From Colias croceus (Eukaryota; Arthropoda; Insecta; Lepidoptera; Pieridae): a DNA stretch of 64,000 bases. The position numbers and the translations under genes are program-made. The stretch is taken from contig NC_059551.1 of NCBI RefSeq assembly GCF_905220415.1, forward strand, positions 3,172,001 to 3,236,000, in the 5' to 3' direction. Below, one piece after another: positions 26,701 through 35,700 of this stretch (positions are counted from its first letter, which is position 1; every line of letters begins with the position of its first letter). The notes below the pieces were generated by a model. That model did not search any database. It was not told the origin of the DNA and worked only from the letters and a program-made list of their open reading frames with translations.

Positions 26701-29342
26701 AATAAAACTGAATTTTCGCTGACCGCCTAACACCCCTTAATTTAAATCAATAAATTTACCTGAATGCGACGCAACTCTGTATACTACAATACAAGTACCA
26801 CTCCGAATTGACACTACGTCCCCTGACCGTTTTACTGCGTATGTATCCAGCGAATACATTAATAACAAACAGGTTGTTTATCAAAACGATTCAAATATTC
26901 ATTAGTTTAATTTATGAGTTCAAGCATGTGATATACAACAATATAAAATAGAGAACGCTATAACTTCGTTATTTTCAGCAGTAACAACTTCTAGCTCTAT
27001 GTTAAGAATTAGAGCCAGCGCGCACGAGCAACTTTGTCTCCGCAACTATTTTGTCTCTCCCATCAATTTGTATTGGGAGTTGCGTCGCTACGTACGCGCA
27101 CTTTCATACTAGCCCATGGCTGGAGAGACAAAATAGTTGCGGAGACAAAATAGTTGCGGAGACAAAGTTGCTCGTGCGCGCTGGCTCTTAGATAGCTCTC
27201 TCACTAAGAGCAACTTTTTTCTCCGCAACTATTTTGTCTCTCCCGTCAACTCTATAGGAAGTTGCGTCGCTACGTGCGCGCACTTTCTTACTAGCCCATA
27301 GAGTTGATGGGAGAGACAAAATAGTTGCGGAGACAAAAGTTGCTCTTGCGCGCTAGCTCTAAAACTACACGCAAAAGCGAATAAAATCTACAGTTTTATG
27401 TTTTGTAAACATCATCAGGCGGTTGCGCAAACCGGAATCACATACAATTATTGTATGTAGCAGGTAATGACTTTAGCAATTTCCGAGCATACTGTACATA
27501 AGAACGCTCTCCACTTGAAGTGGGCATTGCATTAACCTATCTGACCTTGCCTAAGTTAAACACCAACACACGCTACTGGGTGAAATTCGTATGACGTATA
27601 TTTAACTAGCTGTGGCCCACGGTTTTACCCGCTTTTCTCCGATCCTTTTGGTCTTAGCGTGATGATAACTATTTAACACTGAAAGAATTTTTTCAAATCG
27701 GACCAGTATTTCCTGAGATAAGCGCGTTCAAGTAAACAAACAAAATTTACAGATTTATTATATTAGTACAAATACTGAAATTGAAACAAAGCTTGAGTGA
27801 TAGCAACATCGAATTAAATATAAGATCTATCTCATACTTCGCACAATAATTTTTGTATTAAACTTGATTTATTTAATTGCACAATATTAATAACAATAAT
27901 TAAAGTAAACACTACTAATTGTAATTTGTTAGCTACTTACTGTAATCAATTGTTTAATAAGATTTAATCACAAGTAGCGATAAATTAAAACAAAGGTGTC
28001 ATCGTGAACAATATAGAGCCTCGTTTGTTAATATTCAATGTTGATATGTAATCATCATAAATAAATATTATATTCTTACTCGTAAGCAAAACCAACAAGT
28101 ATATTAACATACATACTCTAAGGTATAAACTAACTATTTGTTAATTAACGAGGGTTCTTTGTATTAGATAAACATGATTTTTGGTTCTATTTATCAAAAT
28201 ATCCTTGTTATTATGAGCTGCTTGTTCCTATAATAATGATATATTGGAGCATGTATGACACATTTTGTATTCTGACACGAAATATATAAAAACTAAATAA
28301 CTGCAAGGTTGAGTCAATATATTACCTACTAGCTTTCCGCCTGCGGCTTCGCCCGCGTTTTCAAAGAAAAACCCGCATAGTTCCCAATCCCGTGGGATTT
28401 CCGGGATAAAACCTAGCCTATATTACTCGTGGATAATATAGCTTTTGAATGGTGAAAGAATTTTTAAAATCGGTCCAGTAGTTTATGAGCCTATCCATTA
28501 CAATCAAACAAACAAACAAAGTTTTCCTCTTTATAATATTAGTGTAGATGTGTAGATATACCCAAACTAACATACCTTTATATGTATTCTTTAAAATTAT
28601 CAGCTACATAAGTATATACTTTTCGCTAATTAAAACCATAGGCATAGTCTGTTGATAACGAACGAATAAAATTTTAAACATTTGTACATGAATAAAAGAG
28701 ACTAGAGAGTAAAACACATTTCTTTATAAGAAATTATATATTAAAGTTATTATATCAAGATTATACAGTGGACAAACTAGTATCTTGTTATGTTAATTTG
28801 AATATCGGACAAAAATAAGTTTGTCAAACGAGATTATTTTTATGGTCACCATGTAGATTATTATCTTGAATTACAATAATTAACAACAGTGAAATTGAAA
28901 ATTACGAGTATTTTTTTTAACTATGTATTTATGTAATTGTAAAAATAAAAATCATCATTTAATTAAAGAAAACGTAAGAGTCATTTATCAACATTAATCA
29001 ACCGTATTCAGTGAGACGTTGAGGGCGCAATTTAGATTTAAAAATCTAATGTTACGATAATGCTATATTAACTAGGTATTATGTTTGTAATTGTACCTGT
29101 GTGTTCTCCAAATAAATAAATAAATTAGTATAATAAGATTAATCAGCATTAAGTTTGGGTTAAATTTATGTTTACGAGTAATTGAAAACAAACAACAGGA
29201 AAAAAGAAGAAAAATGATTTATTAATAAAACAAAACGAAATACAAAAGAGTACCTTCTATCAAAATATTCTTCCTGAGCCCGAATCAAAGCCGACTTCCC
29301 CGATTCATGAGAAAATTGCCTCCTCAGCATATTCCTTGACAT
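20735..29342 (-). CDS. Nadk: NAD kinase (shortest visible transcript form)
   Basis: Nine coding exons: 29254-29342 (ATG), 25322-25405, 24510-24639, 24026-24220, 23642-23744, 22882-23079, 21793-21950, 21311-21393, 20735-20942; all GT-AG with consistent phases, 415 residues. The enzyme phosphorylates NAD to NADP in the cytosol. Motifs in order: [36 protein letters not shown], the nucleotide-binding [45 protein letters not shown], and the glycine/serine loop [18 protein letters not shown], then [13 protein letters not shown] and SFDGRNRQ. The C-terminal tail is acidic ([18 protein letters not shown]). The first exon is exchangeable: two more candidate first exons lie upstream at 47.9 and 58.9 kb. 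The stretch next to the donor at 21792 is a dispersed repeat only a few bases away. Confidence 0.92.
21595..21781 (-). repeat. Dispersed SINE-like repeat next to an NAD kinase donor
   Basis: Reads in the minus direction from CTAGCTGCGCGTCCCGG through TGGTCCTCCTGTC and AGCGTAATGATATATAGCC to the end TATAATATTAGTATAGAT. Same family as the copies at 1.4, 27.6 and 28.3 kb. Its CTAG end lies about ten bases inside the intron from the donor of exon 21793-21950. Confidence 0.65.
22200..22275. repeat. GT-rich microsatellite
   Basis: Interrupted (GT)n runs with TTTACG spacers. It lies in the NAD kinase intron between exons 22882 and 21950. Confidence 0.8.
22350..22475. repeat. Fragment of a dispersed retroposon 3' end
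   Basis: Contains TTGTTACTCCTTCACGCAG, AACTGCTGAACCGATTTTTATG and AATTTGGCACACATATA, a string seen in 3' parts of many lepidopteran RTE/SINE-type repeats. No protein frame. Confidence 0.5.
22730..22822 (-). pseudogene. Displaced partial copy of an NAD kinase exon
   Basis: Bases 22730-22802 repeat the 3' part of the exon 22882-23079 ([12 protein letters not shown]...ITSVQGD region), about 150 bp from the original and in the same orientation. The copy lacks 5 bp (AGATC on the plus strand at the site equivalent to 22922-22926), which shifts its frame, and carries several silent changes (CCG to CCA, TCG to TCA on the coding strand). It has no donor site GTGAG after it, so use as an exon is unlikely. 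Confidence 0.75.
23090..23170. repeat. Dispersed retroposon 3' end
   Basis: Short piece with CATACTAATATTATAAATGC and CTCTGTCTGTCTGTTACTCA, the terminal signature of a lepidopteran dispersed retroposon, directly in front of the LINE ORF fragment at 23.2 kb. Confidence 0.55.
23185..23427 (+). pseudogene. C-terminal fragment of an RTE-type LINE ORF2
   Basis: The first part reads [20 protein letters not shown], a tail typical of RTE-clade LINE polyproteins. A frame change follows, after which another frame gives the usual continuation ending ...[11 protein letters not shown] and stops in an (AGT)n tract at about 23407-23425. It is a 5'-truncated, dead copy inside an NAD kinase intron. Confidence 0.7.
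24267..24477. mobile_element. 211-bp insertion with tRNA-like core and 11-bp TSD
   Basis: GCTATGCAATA occurs at 24256-24266 and again at 24478-24488, flanking the insertion exactly. Inside, 24268-24295 and 24401-24428 are near-perfect inverted repeats (core AAAGGATAGAAAAAAT). Between them, 24296-24370 on the minus strand has a tRNA shape: 7-bp acceptor helix TCACGAG/CTCGTGA, A-box-like TGGCTGAGTTGG, and a 5-bp T-stem around TTCAAGT (B-box like). Confidence 0.75.
24296..24370 (-). repeat. tRNA-like sequence, not an active tRNA gene
   Basis: 75 nt with complete acceptor (7 bp) and T (5 bp) helices and D-loop GG. The anticodon stem has only four good pairs, and the 7-nt loop CCGGAAT has C at the position of the universal U33. 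The formal anticodon would be GGA (Ser), but Ser tRNAs need a long variable arm, which is absent. It is therefore called a tRNA-derived repeat. Sense of the tRNA-like part equals the NAD kinase strand. Confidence 0.6.
25155..25232. repeat. Half of a palindromic MITE
   Basis: GAGTTGATGGGAGAGACAAA ... TAGTTGCGGAGACAAAAGTT ... GCGCGCTAACTCT matches the right halves of the elements at 27.0-27.4 kb. The left half is not present. Confidence 0.6.
25905..26122 (-). repeat. Dispersed SINE-like repeat, second subtype
   Basis: Contains CAGCCCAAACCACTGGACG, GGGCTGAAATTTGGCATGCA and GTAGGCGTCCCCTAAG, ending AACAGCTAGT. The same sequence occurs inverted at 36.11-36.31 kb, so these two are sister copies. 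Confidence 0.65.
27011..27188. mobile_element. Palindromic MITE, copy 1
   Basis: AGAGCCAGCGCGCACGAGCA at the left end is mirrored by the inverted right end (...GCGCGCTGGCTCT). The arms continue inward as TTGTCTCCGCAACTATTTTG / inverse. The right arm has a 17-bp direct duplication (GGAGACAAAATAGTTGC twice). No coding capacity. Confidence 0.75.
27205..27360. mobile_element. Palindromic MITE, copy 2
   Basis: Same family as 27011-27188, only 16 bp away, with left end AGAGCAACTTTTTTCTCC and right end TTGCTCTTGCGCGCTAGCTC. Its arms also include GTTGATGGGAGAGACAAA and inverse. The left end lacks the outermost GCGCGC block, so the copy is slightly truncated or diverged. Confidence 0.7.
27605..27775 (+). 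repeat. Dispersed SINE-like repeat
   Basis: Starts CTAGCTGTGGCCCACGG, includes GGTCTTAGCGTGATGATAAC and ends near TTATATTAGTAC. Confidence 0.6.
28328..28555 (+). repeat. Dispersed SINE-like repeat, well preserved copy
   Basis: Starts CTAGCTTTCCGCCTGCGGCT, followed by TCGCCCGCGTTTTCAAAG, GTGGGATTTCCGGGATAAAA, CCTAGCCTATATTACTCGTG, and ends TATAATATTAGTGTAGAT. The best full-length reference for this family in the window. Confidence 0.7.
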
Positions 29343-31129
29343 CGCGATTAAACACCGTCAACAGCACAATACACTATTTACAAAACACAGCGTCATAATA
29401 TCACGCCGTGATATCACGACCACTCCGTATAAATAATTGCACTCAAATATTACGAGAACATCCGGAAGGTTAGAGAACGTTAACGTTACACAACATGATT
29501 AATTTTTAGTGTTTTTGTATGTTTAATGTTTATTTAATATTTTACGTTTGGGAGGTAACCGAGAGGTCCGCGGAGCGACTGCCTCACGACCCGTCGCTTG
29601 CGCATCTCCACCTCGAACCTCCTGTGACACTCGCGACCTTGATGTTGCGATTACCAAGTTTTGACCCGACTAATGGCGATATTATCTTACCTTTTCAAAT
29701 TCCAACATGGAATAATTTGTAATGTATTGAGGTGAATAAACTTCACGTTGACAACGTGCATTCCGTGTTTCTATGTAGACGTACCTATAGTGGCTGATAA
29801 TATGTGGTTTTCATATCAGTGACCTAGTTTTGGATAATTAGCGATACATAATAAACAGTGCGAGGTTTCTTTTGAGGGAGTCAAGCGGAGTATGCCCTAG
29901 CCTTTGCTCTAGCCTCTATCTATGTAGGAAAATTATTGCTGTGATTCAGAACTTCACATGTAAACTTAATGGTGATATCAAAAGCTCAATTATTTATTCA
30001 TCACTCACGAACAAAGATAAAACATTACTAAAGAACAACAGTAACGAAATAAGATGTTAAAAAAAATCTGTACCTACCTCACTTCTGACTGTAGTTTGGT
30101 GCGTCTTAGATAATTCCTTGTTGATCCTACTATTTAAGAAATATTGCAGTGTCTATAGTATGAATATAACCCATGATATAACTAACCTAGCCAATAATGT
30201 TTACACATCAATTGAAAATATTTGCTTTTAATATTTTATCGATCAATCTTGAAACAGTGTTATGTCATCGATCGTGTCTCTGAACTCTGAAGTCCCCAGA
30301 ACAAATAATTTACTGATAGAGTTTTGTAAAATATCACTCCAAAACGCTTATTGAAAGAAAGAAATAATTATAAGAAAAAATCTATCAACAAATTATGCAA
30401 TTTTTAGACATCAGGATTTTAATAATCAAACATAATTAATTTATATACTAGAATGCACATAGTTACTTTAATATAACCCACCCTAGACATATTATTATTA
30501 CTTACACTATTTATTTCCCGCTTTTCCATCTCTAGCAAAAGTTATGCAAAGCCAGTTAAAAGCGCCATTTTTCTTAGTGCATACGGAAACATTGCAACAT
30601 GTACCATATATGTACCAACATACTGTGAATATATTTGTTAACATGCGCCAAGGTTATTTGTTTTACGTAACACCATAAAAACAAGTGGACCGTATGTGTA
30701 TGCAGGACTATAAAATATGGTTATACATACAAATATATGTACCTACTTATAAGTTATTAGTTAACTCGCCTTCTTTGGAATGATAAAAATTTTAATTAAT
30801 TAAAATTTTATGGCTAATGAACCGTTATTAACATTTTATGGAAATTTATAAATCAAAATTCAATTAACGCATATTATTTTTTTTATTAATACGAATTCTA
30901 CGTACATACCTAATTAGAACCTATATTTTTTTTAATTGAAATAAATTTAGTAAATTAGCAGATTTTTTAATTTTTTTTTTGCTATTACAAATACCTACAC
31001 CTAGAAAAATATTGTGCAACTCATTGTATATATATATCAATACTTATAACTCAAGTAGCCAAGTACTTACTATACCTAGGATAGAATATATACTCTAACT
31101 AGTACTACTACTCTAAATAGAATATATAC

Positions 31130-31302
31130 TCTAACTAGTGGTCCGCCCCGGCTTCGCCCGTGGTACCTACGTGTTTAAACTATCCTATCTCTCAAGTTGG
31201 ATCGAACTGCACATGGTGTGCGAATTTTATTATAATCGGTTAAGTGATTTAGGAGTCCATTGAGGACAAACATTGTGACACGAGATTTATATATATTAAG
31301 AT
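31130..31302 (+). repeat. Dispersed SINE-like repeat
   Basis: CTAGTGGTCCGCCCCGGCTT followed by CGCCCGTGGTACC and AAGTGATTTAGGAGTCCATT, ending near TATATATTAAGATG. Preceded by a short tandem duplication of TAGAATATATACTCTAACTA (31083 and 31118). Confidence 0.55.
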
Positions 31303-31360
31303 GCTATGGGTACAATCAGACCAATATTTTCCAATCTAACCAAACATAGGCTATTACAAT

Positions 31361-31409
31361 ATATACAGTCACTTGTAATATACTATAGTTATTACAAGTG
31401 ACTGTATAT
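31361..31409. repeat. Perfect 20-bp hairpin
   Basis: ATATACAGTCACTTGTAATA (31361-31380) and its exact inverse (31390-31409) are separated by nine bases (TACTATAGT). No coding meaning seen. Confidence 0.85.
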
Positions 31410-31858
31410 TAAATATCAATTTAAAAACAAATAAATGGCCATAACATTCATTTCGGTCCTGAGTTAGCTCTTTCAGCATTTGTACTATATTTGCTCAATA
31501 GTCAATATAACCAGTGACGGATTAAGACTACTAGATGCCCTAAGCAATCCATGCCTGTGGGCCCCCCTATCCGTATGTTAAATAGAATCGGTCTTTAAAC
31601 CTTTACAGCCTAAAAACATTAGTTTTTTTTGTAACATAAGATGATGAGATGTAATGTACTTTTGAAGTGGAGTAGGTGCGACAATAGTAAAAAGTAAAAA
31701 CCAATGCATATAATACCTAATTTATTTATTTATTGAAATGCGCCTTGCGGCTTTTCCGAGCATTGAATTCACGCAAGATAGTATTAATGTCTAACGTTTT
31801 TAACATATCGGACTCTATGTATAAATAAAACTTTACGTACATAAGCGAACACAATATT

Positions 31859-32604
31859 AATTAGTCCATTGAAAAGTTAGATTTGGGGTGGCGTTGTTTA
31901 GAGGACGCAGTTTTATTTTTTTGATGTGTAGGGGGGGGACAGTGTGAAGCTATCACCCAGTTTGTGGGGTCGCCACCCTTGTCCCACGGCTGCCATCTTG
32001 AAAAGAGCGGTTGATATGGTTTTTACGATATATCTCTTAAACTATTTGTCTGATAAAAAAACATTGTTAGCATTATTTGTTGTAAATTAAATTCTCTACA
32101 ATTTTAGTCCAGTAACTTTTTATCATAGCGCATCAACTTCAGAGCGCTGTAAAACCTTACTACTGACGTAATTAAAAAATGTTGTAAATAAAAATTGTTC
32201 CTCGAAAAACAATCTACAAAAATGGTCTGATATAATTTCTTCTTAAAATGATAAAAAAAAATTATCGAAAAATATAGATAGCTCTAATTTCTGAACATTT
32301 TCGCTTATAACTTTTTTATATATAGTTCTACGACAAAAAGTAACTGGACTAAAGTTGTAGAGAATTTAATTTACAACAAATAATGCTAACAATGTTTATT
32401 AATCAGATAAATAGTTTAAGTAATATCGTAAAAACCATTTCAACCACTATTTTCAAGATGGCGGCCGTGGGACAAGGGTGGCGACCCCACAAACTTTGTT
32501 TTAGCTTCACACTGAACTCCCCTACACATCCAAAAAATAAAATTGCGTCCTCTAAAAAACGTATGATTTGGCCTAAAAAATGTAACATTTCAATGGACTA
32601 ATTA
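31859..32604. mobile_element. Foldback element with ~270-bp inverted arms
   Basis: The sequence from ATTAGTCCATTGAAA (31859) for about 270 bp is repeated inverted from about 32330 to TTTCAATGGACTAAT (32604). Shared stretches include GGGGTCGCCACCCTTGTCCC, GTTAGCATTATTTGTTGTAA and GTTTTTACGATAT. The arms differ by many substitutions, so the element is not very young. The unpaired centre (32.13-32.33 kb) is about 200 bp. Confidence 0.75.
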
Positions 32605-32942
32605 TGAACAGAACTTGAATGAATTGTCGACAAAAATTGTATTACGTACGCATAGAAGCCGGCCGGCACAATTACTCAAAAAACAAAACATTTGATTGAA
32701 ATTTGAAACATATTTGCGGAGGCGCCAGGCTTGGGGCCCGCGGGGAAGGAGTGGTTTGTGATTGGCTGATCGCAATTCCGGGGCATTCGAATTGTCGAAT
32801 GCACTAGCGGGCAGCGAGTGGGCAAGCGGGAGTGGGGTTATGACTCTAGGTCGGACTCTATATCAACTTAAAACGCGCGAATTTTCAAATTAGTCCTAGA
32901 AACTTTTTTTGGTGTGGTTTTTGGTGACGTGAGAGTGAGACG

Positions 32943-33099
32943 CAGGGGCGTAGCTACCGCCGTATCTGCCGTATCAATTATACGGGGCCCCCGCGCCAAG
33001 GGGCCCCCAACGTGCGCTTTTATGAGAAATCTTTACCCTTCCTAAGGGCCCCCATACAAATTTTTATACGGGGCCTCGCCAAGGCACGCTACGCTTCTG
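32943..33099. mobile_element. 157-bp hAT-like MITE
   Basis: Ends CAGGGGCGTAGCTACC and GGCACGCTACGCTTCTG are imperfect inverse repeats. The 8-bp duplication GTGAGACG flanks it (32935-32942, 33100-33107). It sits inside the larger hAT-type element and must have inserted later. Confidence 0.8.
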
Positions 33100-33217
33100 G
33101 TGAGACGTGATGCCCTAAGGACGGATTTTTTTTGTGCTTCTTCTGGTGCCCCCTCAGACGTGATGCCCTAAGCAATTGCTTAATTTGATTAAGGGTTAAT
33201 CCGTCACTGAATATAAC

Positions 33218-34404
33218 GTATAATAAATTATCTCGCACCTGTTAAGATAATGGCTGCTCCCACAGAGCCATTACAATACTTTACTGTGGTCTCACGTGTC
33301 AATAACTGCTGTATAAACTTAGTTTGGTCCGAGCTATAGTTCTTAGAAGTAATTATTGTAATGAACGTGTATATTGGTACGGAAATATCTTCGAGATCGA
33401 TGTAAGGTGTATCCATCTTTTGTCTTTGGCTGAAAGGATAATATGTAATGCAACGATAATACGAATTAAATATGAAATTGGGCAGCGGAGAGGTGTTTAT
33501 TTACCCATGCATGCGCTAAACCTTCATGTTTAGACACTAATCGGCGAATCGATCGTGACGGCTAATGTTCACAGCAACATTGACCGACATAGATGATTTC
33601 AAAACGAGTCACCGGCACCGATGCCACTTGTTTCCCCATAAACCGATAGGCGATACTTGTTGATTTAGGTCAGTGTAATTCAATTGGGAGTGGCTTGGGC
33701 ACCTCTAAATAAAATAAGTTGGTATACAAATAAAGATCAAGATCGTATTGCTGGGAACAACAGCACAGAATACTTAATAGTATAACTAACGCTAACAACA
33801 GTTCAAATATTACATTTTATATGCTTCTTTACTTTGCCAATATAAAACATTTTAATGAGATTAAGCTTAAATTTTCATCTGAATATTGGAAGGCATATTT
33901 CAAAACACAATAAATCGTTGATATTAAAGGATTGCCTTTCGTTGTAAAGAATCAACAATTAATCAATTAAAGATAAAAACACGATGCAATTTAAAACCCA
34001 TTATGATGAACTAGTAAAACAGTGTTTTCATTAAGAGAACGTTAATATGCACAATGCAACCGTATCACTAAAATATCTAATTTAAAAATCATTTACCATG
34101 AAGTAGCGAAAAATGTGGGTCAATGTTCATCGAAATCGCTTGTCCTACTTGTGCCTAGGTCACATCTGTACTATAGAATAAACAAAAGGTAAATAATTAT
34201 GACATCATATACAAATATTATGACATATTTGTAATGACATAACTTAAACGGAAACAATGTATCAACTGACTTCAAAGTAGGAAGAGCTCAATACTGAGGT
34301 ATTGTTAACAAAAGTTAAAACAGAACTGAGGGTACCTAACAATAAAGATTACATTTAGTAATAACATCAACAAAATATTATAATGATTTCATTTATATAA
34401 TCAT
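33218..34404. other. NAD kinase intron without recognised content
   Basis: AT-rich, no exon, no repeat that I can match elsewhere in the window. Confidence 0.4.
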
Positions 34405-34405
34405 T

Positions 34406-35700
34406 GTGTTCATCAATTTAGTTTTGGGAGTATTTATTGACCTACAAAAGGCCTTCGATACCGTTTCTCACGAACTTTTAATAAAGAAATTAGCATCCAT
34501 TAACATTACTGGTAAAGCACTAGACATGCTGAACTCATATTTAAAAAATCGATCACAAATCGTTAAAATAGATAACTACAATAGCATTCCCTTGCCAATT
34601 ACGTGTGGCATACCACAAGGTTCGATTTTAGGCCCATTGCTTTTTTTAATTTATATTAATAATTTACAAGATTTAAAACTAAATGGTCATCTAACACTTT
34701 ATGCGGATGACACCTGTCTGTTTTATTTTGGTCCCTCTATACATGACATGATAAAGCAAGCACAAAATGATTTAAATAAATTAAATAAATGGTTTCAATA
34801 CAATCTACTAACAATAAATATATCTAAAACGTGTTATATTAAATTCAAAGCTCAGAACAAAATTATTCCACCACACGCTCCACTTAAAATTAACGGTGTT
34901 GTATTAGAACATAAAACCCACGAGAAATACCTAGGTTTGCGAATCGACAGCTCTCTAAAATGGAATTATCACATCGACCACCTAAAAAATAAATTATCAG
35001 CACTTCTTAGATCTCTGCGTAATATCACTTCTTGCATTCCTCATAAATTACGCCACACCATCTACAACACGTTAGTCAAACCTCACCTAATGTATTTAAT
35101 AGAAGTATGGGGTAGCGCTTACAAAAATAAATTAGCGCCACTACAAATTTTACAAAATAAAATTATTAAAACCATTTTTAAATATCCTTTTTTAACTTCT
35201 ACAAATAAAATCTACGACGATACTAAAATAATGAATTTAAAACAATTATACTTTTATAATACGTGTATGTTCATCCACAAAGCGCTACATAAAAACATAA
35301 ATACAAATATAATATTCTCAACATCAAATCGCCACTATCCTAATAGACGAGCTAGCTATCTTGCCCTCCCGAAGATCCGAACGAATTATGGAAGGCGAAC
35401 GGCAACATACGAGGGAGCACGTTTCTATAACGGATTGCCAAGCAAATTAAAAAGTGTAAACTCATTCATTGTATTCAAAAAACAATTAGCGAAACACATC
35501 CTGGAAGACCACACGCTTAAACTTTGAATGCAATGAATGAGTACCTAACCCAAACTTATGTTTATAGTATGTAACTTACTCTAAATTTTTAACTAACGAA
35601 TGATATTTTTTATAAATACCTATGTTTAAAATTTAAGTTTCTCATGTAAGTGACTTAATGTCTTAATGGGAATAAATGTCTTTAAACCTTAAACCTTTAT
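34406..35700 (+). mobile_element. 5'-truncated LINE (CR1/L2-type reverse transcriptase)
   Basis: An open frame of 373 codons (to 35527) carries the reverse-transcriptase core: FIDLQKAFDTVSH, ITCGIPQGSILGPLLFLIYI, the catalytic LYADDTCLF, EKYLGLRID and the thumb region HLMYLIEVWG, with a C-terminal ARFYNGLPSKLKS stretch usual in CR1/L2-like elements. Endonuclease and most of the fingers are missing because of 5' truncation near 34.42 kb. A 3' UTR of about 170 bp ends in TTTAAACCTTAAACCTTTA, a short repeat tail of the kind that CR1/L2 elements carry. Frame intact, so a relatively recent insertion. Confidence 0.82.

Larger units (their letters stand above)
29343..31511. other. NAD kinase intron / promoter of the 29.3-kb first exon
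   Basis: Directly upstream (minus strand) of the 29342 start codon lies the putative promoter of the shortest NAD kinase form; the first 400 bp contain ATATCACG repeats (ATAATATCACGCCGTGATATCACGA at 29396-29420 is a hyphenated palindrome). Further left to 31.1 kb nothing coding is seen. A SINE-like copy lies at 31.13-31.30 kb. Confidence 0.4.
31512..33209. mobile_element. hAT-type non-autonomous transposon, host of two nested elements
   Basis: The ends are CAGTGACGGATTAA (31512) and its inverse TTAATCCGTCACTG (to 33209). The 8-bp target duplication AATATAAC is at 31504-31511 and 33210-33217. CAGTG termini with 8-bp duplication point to the hAT superfamily. A longer subterminal match is GATGCCCTAAGCAAT near 31532 and 33164. 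No transposase frame is present; the interior holds a foldback element (about 31859-32604) and a small hAT-like MITE (32943-33099). Confidence 0.85.

Noticed and set aside
29519..29722. 67-codon plus-strand frame near the 29.3-kb NAD kinase exon
   Set aside because: Antisense to the probable promoter region, no similarity or splice partners.
32383..32601. Coding frames at 32.4-32.6 kb on both strands
   Set aside because: They are part of the right arm of the foldback element.
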